Positions 1 to 6,448 of a DNA stretch of 6,483 nucleotides are shown in pieces. Position numbers and translations under genes: made by a program. The stretch comes from Bacteroidales bacterium (lineage in GTDB: Bacteria > Bacteroidota > Bacteroidia > Bacteroidales > Dysgonomonadaceae). The stretch is taken from the NCBI GenBank assembly GCA_012799155.1, contig JAAZLV010000086.1, positions 1-6,483 on the forward strand, in the 5' to 3' direction. The notes below the pieces were generated by a model that saw only the letters and a program-made list of their open reading frames with translations, made no database searches and had not been told where the DNA came from. The stretch's first letter is position 1; each line of letters begins with the position of its first letter.

Positions 1-173
1 ACACTCAGCCTATTAGTTCAGTGTACAAACTGCGAAAAGAGAATTACGAGAAGGAGAAAATAGTTGAAGCACTTCAACTTGCCAAAGGGAATAAAACCAT
101 GGCTGCTTCCATTCTTAACATTGACCGGAAAACACTTTACAACAAAATGAAGCTTTACAATTTGTCAACCTAA
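1..173 (+). CDS. C-terminal end of a Fis-type HTH response regulator (probably NtrC family, sigma-54 dependent), 5' truncated
   Basis: The window opens inside a gene whose reading frame begins at base 3 and gives 56 residues before a TAA stop at 171-173. The fragment is a Fis-type helix-turn-helix: a helix around EKIVEALQLAKGN, then NKTMAASILNI and the recognition helix DRKTLYNKMKLYNL. This is the usual C-terminal DNA-binding domain of NtrC-family regulators, which activate sigma-54 promoters and have receiver and AAA+ ATPase domains upstream. Those domains lie outside the window, so the family is inferred from the HTH and from the hybrid histidine kinase that starts 26 nt downstream. The two are probably a cognate pair in one operon. 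Alternatives are a Fis-HTH activator without a receiver domain, or another Fis-like protein. The HTH call is firm and the full architecture less so. Confidence 0.8.
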   Translation, partial: TQPISSVYKLRKENYEKEKIVEALQLAKGNKTMAASILNIDRKTLYNKMKLYNLST

Positions 174-174
174 A

Positions 175-190
175 CCTTACAAAGGTAAGG
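175..190 (+). promoter_or_regulatory. Small inverted repeat overlapping the kinase ribosome-binding region
   Basis: CCTTAC (175-180) and GTAAGG (185-190) are perfect inverse complements around a 4-nt AAAG loop. The right arm holds the only purine-rich, AAGG-like stretch ahead of the kinase ATG at 200. An outer pairing of TTTGTC (161-166) with GACAAA (190-195) is also possible, at the cost of one shared base and a bulge. There is no T-tract, so it is not an intrinsic terminator. A role in modulating kinase translation is inference; a 6-bp stem can occur by chance. Confidence 0.3.
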
Positions 191-199
191 ACAAAAGCC

Positions 200-2695
200 A
201 TGAAAGATAATGTTTCATCAAAAACTGGCACCAAGGTAATCGTAGGCTACCTGTTGATCGTGATGGTCATGCTTGCCGGACTGTTCATATTATACCGAAA
301 TCTTGTAGCCTTCTCGGACAGTAGGGTGAAAAATGAGGCACATCGTGAGTTGCTGATCGTAGGCAATACACTTTCGAGGTTGTATGAGATTGAAAGTGAG
401 CAGAATCTGTTCACTGCCGAGAATGCCTCTGCATATTTCCGGAAATATGATTCGATCGTTCCTCAGATTGCAAAAGGGCTCGATTCGTTGAAGATGATGA
501 GTGAAGATTCTTTGCGGATCAATAAGTTGGATAGCATCATTCTGCTGGTCAATCAAAAACGGGAAATCCTTGAAAAAGCTGCCACACTGCTCGATTCAAT
601 GCGTACTGCTCCGGAAGTCAGAACAATAATTGAGAGCAGTTATGTGCCACCTGCACTCAACAGGGAAATAAGCAGGTATCTTACCAATAGAAATCTGAAT
701 CCCTCCCTCGACCAGAAAAGCGATACCAGTGTGGTCAAGGGTGAGCGCAAAGGTTTCATTGAAAGAGTTCGCAACGTTTTTGTTGCCTCAGAAGATTCAA
801 CCCTGGTAATAGAAAAACAATCGGTGGTCACTGCCAATCAGTTCAAGGTGATGGTAGACACGCTGATCAACAAGATTCGCACCTCTGAGCAGCTGGATCT
901 GAAACGTTACAAACAGTTCGAGTTGGAATTTTTACGGCAACTGGAAGTGGCGAGCGTGACCAACCGCATACTGACCGCGAGAATCGACGGATTGTTGAAA
1001 AGTGTGGAACAGGAGGAGATAGCGAAATCGATCCGGTTGGTAATGGACCGTCAAAAGGCGATCAGCAGTTCACAGCAAACACTTTTAATTGTCTCCACAT
1101 TAGCTGTACTGATAGCCCTTCTCTTTGGACTTCTGTTTCTGATTGATCTTAGCAAAAGCCGGCGATACCGTAGGGAGCTTGAACAATCCCATAAACGTAT
1201 TTCAGATCTTCTGGCTGCGCGTGAGAAGCTGATGCTCACCATCTCACACGACATCAAGGCACCCATGAGTTCCATCATGGGCTACGTGGAGCTGATTGAG
1301 GAGGAAGATGACCCGGTTAAGAAGGGACGTTTTCTCTATAACATGAAACATTCGGGTGAGCATGTCCTGCGTCTTGTATCTACCTTGTTGGACTACCATC
1401 GCATTGAATCAGGCAGATGGCAACTGAAAGAAAGCCGTTTTGACCTGCACTCCCTGACAGAAGAGACTGTTGAGAGTTTTCGGCCATTGGCTATGCAAAA
1501 AGAATTGATCTACACCGTTGAAAACCGGATTCCCGAGAAGAGCTATCGATTGGGTGATTTTTATGTGATCCGACAGATCATGGGTAATCTTCTCTCAAAT
1601 GCAATCAAGTATACCATGCATGGTGAAATATCGGTAGTAATGCAGGAAGAGATTAGGGAGCACTCCGATTGGTTCATTTTTACTGTATCGGATACCGGAG
1701 AAGGAATTAAGGAAACAGATCAGGAAGTTATTTTCAGGGAGTTTCATCAACTTGAAACTCATGCAGAAAAGAGTGAGCCGACAGAGGGAAGTGGCCTTGG
1801 ACTTGCGATTACGAAAGGATTTGTGGATGTGTTGGGAGGCGAGATTGAACTTATCTCTGAAATAGGGAAGGGATCCACATTTATAATTGGTCTGCCATTG
1901 AAAAACCATATCGCTTCACAGGATAACATGACAGATGTTCCACCTTCTGACACTCAGGTAAAACAATCCGTCCTGGTTGTCGATGATGACATCGTTCAAC
2001 TGACGATGATCTCCGAGATGTTGCAGAAGTTGGGTATGGATTGTACCACCGAGCGGGTTCCGGAAAAGGTCATTTCGCATCTCAGGGAGCGTTCATTCAA
2101 TATCATTTTCATCGATATACAAATGCCACACACCAATGGATTTACGATGCTTGAAAAGGTGAAGGCAGCTTTGCAGGATGAGGAGATACCACTCATAGCA
2201 CTCACTGCCCAGACGGAAATCTCAGATGCTGATTTTCGTGATGCCGGCTTTAGCGGATTTCTGGGCAAACCATTTACATTGAATGAGCTGCGTGAAACAA
2301 TCTTCACTTATTTACCGGGCATTGATGATATCCTGAGAAAAGCCGAGAGTCACACATCGAACAATCACACAGGTGTTTCCTCATTAATTGATTTCGTGAA
2401 GGATGATGCTGTCGTCTCAAAGGCCATTTTGCAATCGTTCATTGATGAGACAAGAAACAATTTAGATGATCTTAAGGGATATTTTGAGAAAAATGATGAT
2501 CATGCGGCCTCAAAACTGTCGCATAAAATGTTGCCCCTTTATCGGATGATGCGTAACACGGTGGTTGTCTTCTTGCTACAACGGCTTGAAAAGGAAAAGA
2601 ATCTTTCCAAACAGGAGAAAGAGGAATTGTTGGAATTGCTGAAAGAGAGCGTGGTACAAGCTTCCGTCATGGTGGAAAAGTTATCAGTAGACTAA
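200..2695 (+). CDS. Hybrid sensor histidine kinase with receiver and Hpt-like C-terminal domains
   Basis: This 831-residue inner-membrane kinase has a hydrophobic helix at about residues 13-32, a mostly helical, probably periplasmic region at 33-293, and a second membrane helix at about 294-317. A HisKA domain follows, with phospho-acceptor His350 in TISHDIKAP. The HATPase_c domain shows an N-box with N463 and N467 (GNLLSNAIKY), a G1 box DTGEGI (498-503) and a G2 box EGSGLGLA (529-536). The receiver domain at about 590-703 has acidic D595/D596, phospho-acceptor D639, T669 and K690. An Hpt-like helical tail at about 725-831 carries candidate His775 in LSHKMLPLYRMM. All core catalytic residues are intact, so it should autophosphorylate and relay His-Asp-His. 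The likely output partner is the Fis-HTH regulator ending 26 nt upstream. The sensor region matches no input domain I recognise, so the stimulus is unknown. The ATG at 200 is preceded by a weak AAGG-containing stretch and places the first membrane helix at the usual distance from the N-terminus. Confidence 0.93.
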   Translation: MKDNVSSKTGTKVIVGYLLIVMVMLAGLFILYRNLVAFSDSRVKNEAHRELLIVGNTLSRLYEIESEQNLFTAENASAYFRKYDSIVPQIAKGLDSLKMMSEDSLRINKLDSIILLVNQKREILEKAATLLDSMRTAPEVRTIIESSYVPPALNREISRYLTNRNLNPSLDQKSDTSVVKGERKGFIERVRNVFVASEDSTLVIEKQSVVTANQFKVMVDTLINKIRTSEQLDLKRYKQFELEFLRQLEVASVTNRILTARIDGLLKSVEQEEIAKSIRLVMDRQKAISSSQQTLLIVSTLAVLIALLFGLLFLIDLSKSRRYRRELEQSHKRISDLLAAREKLMLTISHDIKAPMSSIMGYVELIEEEDDPVKKGRFLYNMKHSGEHVLRLVSTLLDYHRIESGRWQLKESRFDLHSLTEETVESFRPLAMQKELIYTVENRIPEKSYRLGDFYVIRQIMGNLLSNAIKYTMHGEISVVMQEEIREHSDWFIFTVSDTGEGIKETDQEVIFREFHQLETHAEKSEPTEGSGLGLAITKGFVDVLGGEIELISEIGKGSTFIIGLPLKNHIASQDNMTDVPPSDTQVKQSVLVVDDDIVQLTMISEMLQKLGMDCTTERVPEKVISHLRERSFNIIFIDIQMPHTNGFTMLEKVKAALQDEEIPLIALTAQTEISDADFRDAGFSGFLGKPFTLNELRETIFTYLPGIDDILRKAESHTSNNHTGVSSLIDFVKDDAVVSKAILQSFIDETRNNLDDLKGYFEKNDDHAASKLSHKMLPLYRMMRNTVVVFLLQRLEKEKNLSKQEKEELLELLKESVVQASVMVEKLSVD

Positions 2696-2698
2696 TAA

Positions 2699-3607
2699 AT
2701 GGCTCAATCACAGATTATTGAATCTTACCGTCGCCACCTCTTGTTGGAGAAAGGTCTATCATCTCACACTATCGAGGCATACATGAGCGACCTTCAGAAG
2801 CTGACCTCTTTTGTTGATGAGCATGATCTGAGTTTCATCAACATTGAACAACATCATCTGGAACTTTTTTTAGCACAACTCTACAAGAGTGGTATCGCAC
2901 CACGTTCCATTGCCCGTGTCATTTCGGGAATGAAATCATTCTTTCGTTTTCTGATGATGGATCAATATCGTGATGACAATCCCGCAGAATTGATTGAGTC
3001 TCCAAATATTGGCCTGAAGCTGCCTGTGGTACTCACTTTGGAAGAAATAGACAAACTCCTGGGCGTGATTGATCTGTCAACTGCCGAAGGTACACGCAAT
3101 TATGCCATTATCGAAACTCTTTATAGTTGTGGCTTGCGTATCTCGGAATTGACTAACCTCCGATTTTCAGACCTCTATCCCGATGAGGGGTTCATCCGAG
3201 TGGAGGGAAAAGGGAGCAAGCAACGTCTAATCCCGATATCTGAAACAGCATTGACGAAGATAGGTAACTGGCTTGCTTTCCGCAGTAAGATTTCGATTAA
3301 GAAAGGTCATGAGGATATGCTGTTTGTCAGTTCCCGTGGTAAAGCCATCTCACGTATCACCGTATTCTACTATCTGAAACAATATGCAGAGATGGCAGGG
3401 CTGAATAAAGTGATAAGCCCGCATGTACTGCGTCACTCGTTTGCCACACATTTGCTTGAAAGAGGTGCCAACATCAGGGTGATTCAGGAGATGCTCGGAC
3501 ATGAGAAAATCACCACCACTGAGATCTATACCCATCTTGACCGTAACTTCCTTCGGCAAGAGATTATTGAGCATCACCCACGTAACAAAAAACATGTTGA
3601 ACGTTAG
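2699..3607 (+). CDS. xerD: Tyrosine site-specific recombinase XerD
   Basis: This 302-residue protein is a full-length Xer recombinase, which with its partner Xer protein resolves chromosome dimers at dif near the division septum. An N-terminal SAM-like core-binding domain (about 1-95, with the typical LEKGLSSHTIEAYMSDL start) precedes the catalytic domain. All active-site residues are visible: R147 (CGLRISEL), K171 (GKGSKQR), H242 and R245 (HVLRHSFATHL), H268 (LGHEKITTTEIYTHL) and nucleophile Y277. Their spacing closely matches E. coli XerD. XerD is preferred over XerC or an integron/phage integrase because of length and motif wording, and because no mobile-element features lie around it. The start lies 3 nt after the kinase stop with no Shine-Dalgarno sequence, which suggests co-transcription and possibly translational coupling. 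A XerC assignment or another chromosomal Xer paralogue remains possible. Confidence 0.92.
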   Translation: MAQSQIIESYRRHLLLEKGLSSHTIEAYMSDLQKLTSFVDEHDLSFINIEQHHLELFLAQLYKSGIAPRSIARVISGMKSFFRFLMMDQYRDDNPAELIESPNIGLKLPVVLTLEEIDKLLGVIDLSTAEGTRNYAIIETLYSCGLRISELTNLRFSDLYPDEGFIRVEGKGSKQRLIPISETALTKIGNWLAFRSKISIKKGHEDMLFVSSRGKAISRITVFYYLKQYAEMAGLNKVISPHVLRHSFATHLLERGANIRVIQEMLGHEKITTTEIYTHLDRNFLRQEIIEHHPRNKKHVER

Positions 3608-3609
3608 TC

Positions 3610-3686
3610 GGTTCATGGTTCCTGGATCATAGTCTGATGTGAAAGCTGATAGCTGTCCTCTGACCGTTGATCACTGATTGTTGACA
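3610..3686 (+). repeat. Degenerate 7-bp tandem repeat filling the xerD-dnaN gap
   Basis: Read in steps of seven from 3610, the sequence falls into eleven related units in one phase. The first three fit GGWTCMT (for example GGTTCAT at 3610 and GGATCAT at 3624). Units six to eleven (3645-3686) fit GYTGAYN (for example GCTGATA at 3645, GTTGATC at 3666, GTTGACA at 3680); T at unit position 3 and G at position 4 are invariant across those six, and A at position 5 holds in five. Units four and five are poor matches that keep the phase. The array starts two bases after the xerD stop and stops before the dnaN promoter. This resembles intergenic heptanucleotide repeats known in other bacteria, such as the STRR repeats of cyanobacteria. 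No function is evident. Confidence 0.6.
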
Positions 3687-3696
3687 GCTATTTTTT
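3649..3696 (+). terminator. Probable intrinsic terminator after xerD
   Basis: ATAGCTGTC (3649-3657) and GACAGCTAT (3683-3691) form a perfect 9-bp stem, followed at once by a run of T ending at 3696. The 25-nt loop is longer than usual and the stem is only moderately GC-rich, so efficiency may be modest. Its position, 42 nt past the xerD stop and just ahead of the dnaN promoter, suits termination of the kinase-xerD transcript. Both arms lie within the heptad repeat array. Confidence 0.65.
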
Positions 3697-3729
3697 CAAT
3701 AAAATGAACTCCGCTCCAAGATTATTTCC

Positions 3730-3737
3730 TATATTTG
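3730..3737 (+). promoter_or_regulatory. Bacteroidota-type -7 promoter element for dnaN
   Basis: TATATTTG matches the TAnnTTTG -7 consensus of the Bacteroidota primary sigma factor. No convincing TTTG/TTG -33 element is visible at the expected spacing upstream, so the call rests on the -7 box and on its place between a terminator and a start codon. Transcription would begin at about 3742-3745, giving a leader of only 12-15 nt. The leader is A-rich and lacks a Shine-Dalgarno motif, as is usual in this phylum. It would serve dnaN, the exonuclease and truA. Confidence 0.5.
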
Positions 3738-3756
3738 TTCAAAAATAGATAGCATC

Positions 3757-4881
3757 ATGAAATTTGTAGTAACAAGCGCAACTTTGCTGAATCACCTTCA
3801 AGCCATCAGCAGGGTGATAAACTCCAAGAATACCCTGCCCATACTGGATTGTTTTCTACTTGACCTGAAGGGAAACATGCTCTCACTCACGGCTGCCGAT
3901 AATGAAACAAGACTGGAAACGACTGTTGAAGTGAACAGTGCCGAAGGTGAGGGGAGCCTGGCTATCAATGCCCGCAACCTGCTTGATCCCTTGCGTGAAC
4001 TGCCTGATCAGCCGTTGACCATTGATATCAACGATGAAACGTTGGAGGTATTTATCTACTATCACAACGGTAAATACAACTTTGTGGGATTGAAGGGAGA
4101 TGAGTATCCCGAACCGAAACCATTGAAGGAAGATTTCATGACTCTTTCACTAGAGGCTGATATCCTTTTTTCCGGAATTAACCGTACCGTCTTCGCCACT
4201 GCTGATGATGAGCTGCGTCCCGTTATGAACGGCATCTATCTGGATATCACTGCCGATGATCTCACATTTGTGGCATCAGACGGGCACAAGTTGGTTCGAG
4301 TTACCACCACCGAGGCAAAAGGTGAAGGTCGTTCCTCCTTTATCCTGCCAAAGAAACCTGCCAACCTGCTCAAAACGCTCCTTCCTCGGGAGAGTGGTAA
4401 GGTTGAAATACGCTTCGATGAGAACAATGCCTATATCACAATGAGCGAGTACAAGATGGTTTGTCGTTTTGTTGAAGGGCGTTATCCCAATTACAACTCC
4501 GTAATCCCGCAAAACAACCCCAATCAATTTATCCTCGATAGGTTGGCATTGCTAAACGCGCTCAAGCGTGTTGCAGTCTTTTCTAATCCTGCCAGCAGTC
4601 TCGTGAAATTTCAACTCTCGGAAGATAAGATCATTGTCTCAACTCAGGATATCGATTTCCTCACCGCCGCGGAGGAGATGATTCCCTGCACCTACGAGGG
4701 GAATGTGATGAACATCGGTTTCAAGGCTGCATTCCTGATTGACATACTCAACAATATTCCCTCTTCCGATGTGCGTATTGAGCTCTCTGATCCCTCACGG
4801 GCAGGGTTGATACTTCCTGTGGAGAAAGAAGAGAATGAAGACATGCTGACGCTGCTGATGCCGATGATGTTGAACGATTAA
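3757..4881 (+). CDS. dnaN: DNA polymerase III subunit beta (sliding clamp)
   Basis: This 374-residue protein forms the ring-shaped dimer that encircles DNA and tethers DNA polymerase III and other replication and repair proteins. The usual three clamp domains fit at about 1-120, 125-245 and 250-374. Recognisable family stretches include the N-terminal LQAISRVINSKNTLPIL (14-30), VASDGHKLV (172-180, the counterpart of ATDGHRLA in E. coli), EGRYPNYNSVIP (240-251) and the C-terminal LLMPMMLND, which contributes to the partner-binding pocket. Length and ending are typical of Bacteroidales clamps. The ATG at 3757 gives the canonical MKF N-terminus. It is the first gene after a terminator and a promoter-like element, and the exonuclease gene begins 7 nt after its stop. 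dnaN is not next to dnaA here, and I saw no origin-like DnaA box cluster. Confidence 0.97.
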   Translation: MKFVVTSATLLNHLQAISRVINSKNTLPILDCFLLDLKGNMLSLTAADNETRLETTVEVNSAEGEGSLAINARNLLDPLRELPDQPLTIDINDETLEVFIYYHNGKYNFVGLKGDEYPEPKPLKEDFMTLSLEADILFSGINRTVFATADDELRPVMNGIYLDITADDLTFVASDGHKLVRVTTTEAKGEGRSSFILPKKPANLLKTLLPRESGKVEIRFDENNAYITMSEYKMVCRFVEGRYPNYNSVIPQNNPNQFILDRLALLNALKRVAVFSNPASSLVKFQLSEDKIIVSTQDIDFLTAAEEMIPCTYEGNVMNIGFKAAFLIDILNNIPSSDVRIELSDPSRAGLILPVEKEENEDMLTLLMPMMLND

Positions 4882-4888
4882 ATAGCTG

Positions 4889-5662
4889 ATGATGCAGTTA
4901 AACCTCAAGAACCCCATCGTATTCTTCGACCTGGAGACAACAGGAATCAATATCACACAGGACCGTATCGTAGAGATCTCTTTTTTGAAAGTACATCCCA
5001 ACGGCAAAGAAGAGATTAAATCGCGACGCATCAACCCTGAAATGCCCATCCCGCCTCAGGCGACAGCCATTCATGGCATCACAGATGAGGATGTGAAGGA
5101 TTGCCCCACTTTTAAAAAGGTGGCCCGCTCACTGGCCGAGCAACTGGAAGGGTGTGATCTTGCCGGGTTCAACTCTAGCCGCTTCGATGTACCTATGCTG
5201 GCAGAGGAATTCTTGCGTGCAGGAATTGACTTTGACATGAGCAAACGCAAGTTTGTGGATGTGCAAATCATCTTTCATAAGAAGGAGCAACGTACCCTGG
5301 AGGCGGCCTATGCTTTTTATTGTGACAAGAAGCTGGAAAATGCCCACTCGGCTGAAGCAGACGCACTGGCCACCTATGAGGTTCTCAAATCACAGCTGGA
5401 CCGTTATCCAGATCTTGCAAACGATGTGGAAACTCTTTCGAAAGAATATTCAAGTTTCAACAACAATGTTGATTTTGCAGGCAGAATCATTTACAACGAC
5501 AAGGGGGTTGAGGTATTCAACTTCGGCAAACACAGGGGTAAGCCGGTTATGGAAGTGTTGGCCAAAGAGCCGAGTTACTACTCCTGGATGATGGATGGCG
5601 ATTTCCCGCTCAACACAAAGCAGGTGCTTACAAAAATCAGACTCAAGGGACTCAGCGGATAA
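4889..5662 (+). CDS. DEDDh 3'-5' exonuclease, DnaQ/ExoX type (annotated in relatives as Pol III epsilon)
   Basis: This 257-residue protein has an N-terminal exonuclease domain (about 8-170) with all DEDDh residues: D14 and E16 in FFDLETTG, D100 in GFNSSRFD, and H153 with D158 in NAHSAEADA. It should remove 3' nucleotides from DNA with two bound metal ions. The C-terminal part (about 195-257), including FNFGKHRGKPVMEVLAKEP and YYSWMMDGDFP, resembles the small domain at the end of ExoX-like proteins rather than the polymerase-binding tail of classical epsilon. Whether it proofreads for the replicase or acts in repair cannot be settled here. Adjacency to dnaN (7 nt gap) favours a role at the clamp. 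The start is ATG at 4889, with a second in-frame ATG at 4892 that would serve equally well. No clear Shine-Dalgarno sequence is present. Confidence 0.9.
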   Translation: MMQLNLKNPIVFFDLETTGINITQDRIVEISFLKVHPNGKEEIKSRRINPEMPIPPQATAIHGITDEDVKDCPTFKKVARSLAEQLEGCDLAGFNSSRFDVPMLAEEFLRAGIDFDMSKRKFVDVQIIFHKKEQRTLEAAYAFYCDKKLENAHSAEADALATYEVLKSQLDRYPDLANDVETLSKEYSSFNNNVDFAGRIIYNDKGVEVFNFGKHRGKPVMEVLAKEPSYYSWMMDGDFPLNTKQVLTKIRLKGLSG

Positions 5663-5671
5663 AACTCCTCA

Positions 5672-6421
5672 ATGCAGCGTTTCTTTATCACCCTCTCATA
5701 CAACGGCAAGAATTACGTGGGCTGGCAGGTACAGCCCAACGGCACCAGCGTTCAGCAGGTGCTGCAGGAATCACTATCAGTCATCCTGCGCCACGAGACG
5801 GTGATCACCGGTGCAGGTAGAACAGATGCGGGGGTACATGCCCGCAAGATGATTGCCCATTTCGACTGGGAGGGAGATTCATTTGGTGAAGCAGATCTGG
5901 TTCACAAACTCAACAATTTCCTTCCGAAAGATATTGCTGTGCAGGAAATCCGTCCGGTTATTGCTGATGCACATGCACGGTTCAGTGCCCTTTCACGCAC
6001 CTACAGCTACCATCTCACCACCCGAAAGGATCCCTTTCAACATGAAATGACTTACAGGGTTCATTTCAATCCCGATCTGGAAAAGATGAATGTATTGTGT
6101 GAAGTATTGAAGGAGTATGACGATTTTACCAGCTTCAGCAAGTTGCATACCGACGTGAAGACCAATATCTGTCGGATAACCAAAGCAGGATGGATCAAGA
6201 AGGAGGATCACTATATTTTTACCATTACCGCCGACCGGTTTTTGCGCAACATGGTACGTGCCATCACCGGCACGCTGCTCGAAGCGGGCAGGGGAAGATT
6301 GGATGAGCGTGGCTTCCGCCGGATCATAGAAGCCCGAGACCGCAATGTGGCCGGTGACTCGGTGCCGGGACACGCCCTCTTCCTGGAGGATGTGATGTAT
6401 CCTGACGATATATGGTTATGA
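5672..6421 (+). CDS. truA: tRNA pseudouridine(38-40) synthase TruA
   Basis: This 249-residue enzyme converts uridines 38, 39 and 40 of the tRNA anticodon arm to pseudouridine. The catalytic aspartate is D52 in the signature GAGRTDAGVHA (47-57). Other family blocks are the N-terminal FFITLSYNGKNYVGWQVQ, HARFSALSRTYSYHL (101-115), DDFTSFSKLH (150-159), FLRNMVRAITGTLLEAGRG (190-208) and the closing AGDSVPGHALFLEDVMYP. Length is normal and no key residue is missing. The ATG at 5672 lies 9 nt after the exonuclease stop and begins exactly where TruA homologues begin, so the three genes dnaN, exonuclease and truA probably share a transcript. There is no functional link to replication beyond co-expression of housekeeping genes. 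Confidence 0.97.
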   Translation: MQRFFITLSYNGKNYVGWQVQPNGTSVQQVLQESLSVILRHETVITGAGRTDAGVHARKMIAHFDWEGDSFGEADLVHKLNNFLPKDIAVQEIRPVIADAHARFSALSRTYSYHLTTRKDPFQHEMTYRVHFNPDLEKMNVLCEVLKEYDDFTSFSKLHTDVKTNICRITKAGWIKKEDHYIFTITADRFLRNMVRAITGTLLEAGRGRLDERGFRRIIEARDRNVAGDSVPGHALFLEDVMYPDDIWL

Positions 6422-6440
6422 CATCACCTGATTGATAAGA

Positions 6441-6448
6441 TATTTTTG
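6441..6448 (+). promoter_or_regulatory. Possible Bacteroidota -7 element downstream of truA
   Basis: TATTTTTG fits TAnnTTTG in the short gap after truA. No matching -33 element is seen and the gene it might serve would start beyond the window. The motif is AT-rich and could occur by chance. The rest of 6422-6483 holds no supportable gene, and only a weak 6-bp A/T hairpin (6454-6472). Confidence 0.25.

Noticed and set aside
2699..3607. xerD as the integrase of a mobile element
   Set aside because: Its length and motifs are those of housekeeping Xer proteins. No attachment-site repeats, tRNA gene, transfer genes or change in base composition are seen around it.
5404..5412. TTATCCAGA as a DnaA box near dnaN
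   Set aside because: It is a single imperfect match inside the exonuclease coding sequence. No cluster or AT-rich unwinding region suggests an origin.
5253..5591. Alternative plus-strand frame of 112 codons inside the exonuclease gene
   Set aside because: The exonuclease frame carries all the catalytic motifs across this stretch. The alternative translation is rich in W, R and T and looks like an out-of-frame shadow.
5993..6373. Open frame of 126 codons on the minus strand inside truA
   Set aside because: It lies wholly opposite the well-conserved truA coding sequence and its translation shows no recognisable domain. The same applies to the other minus-strand frames under the kinase, xerD, dnaN and exonuclease genes.
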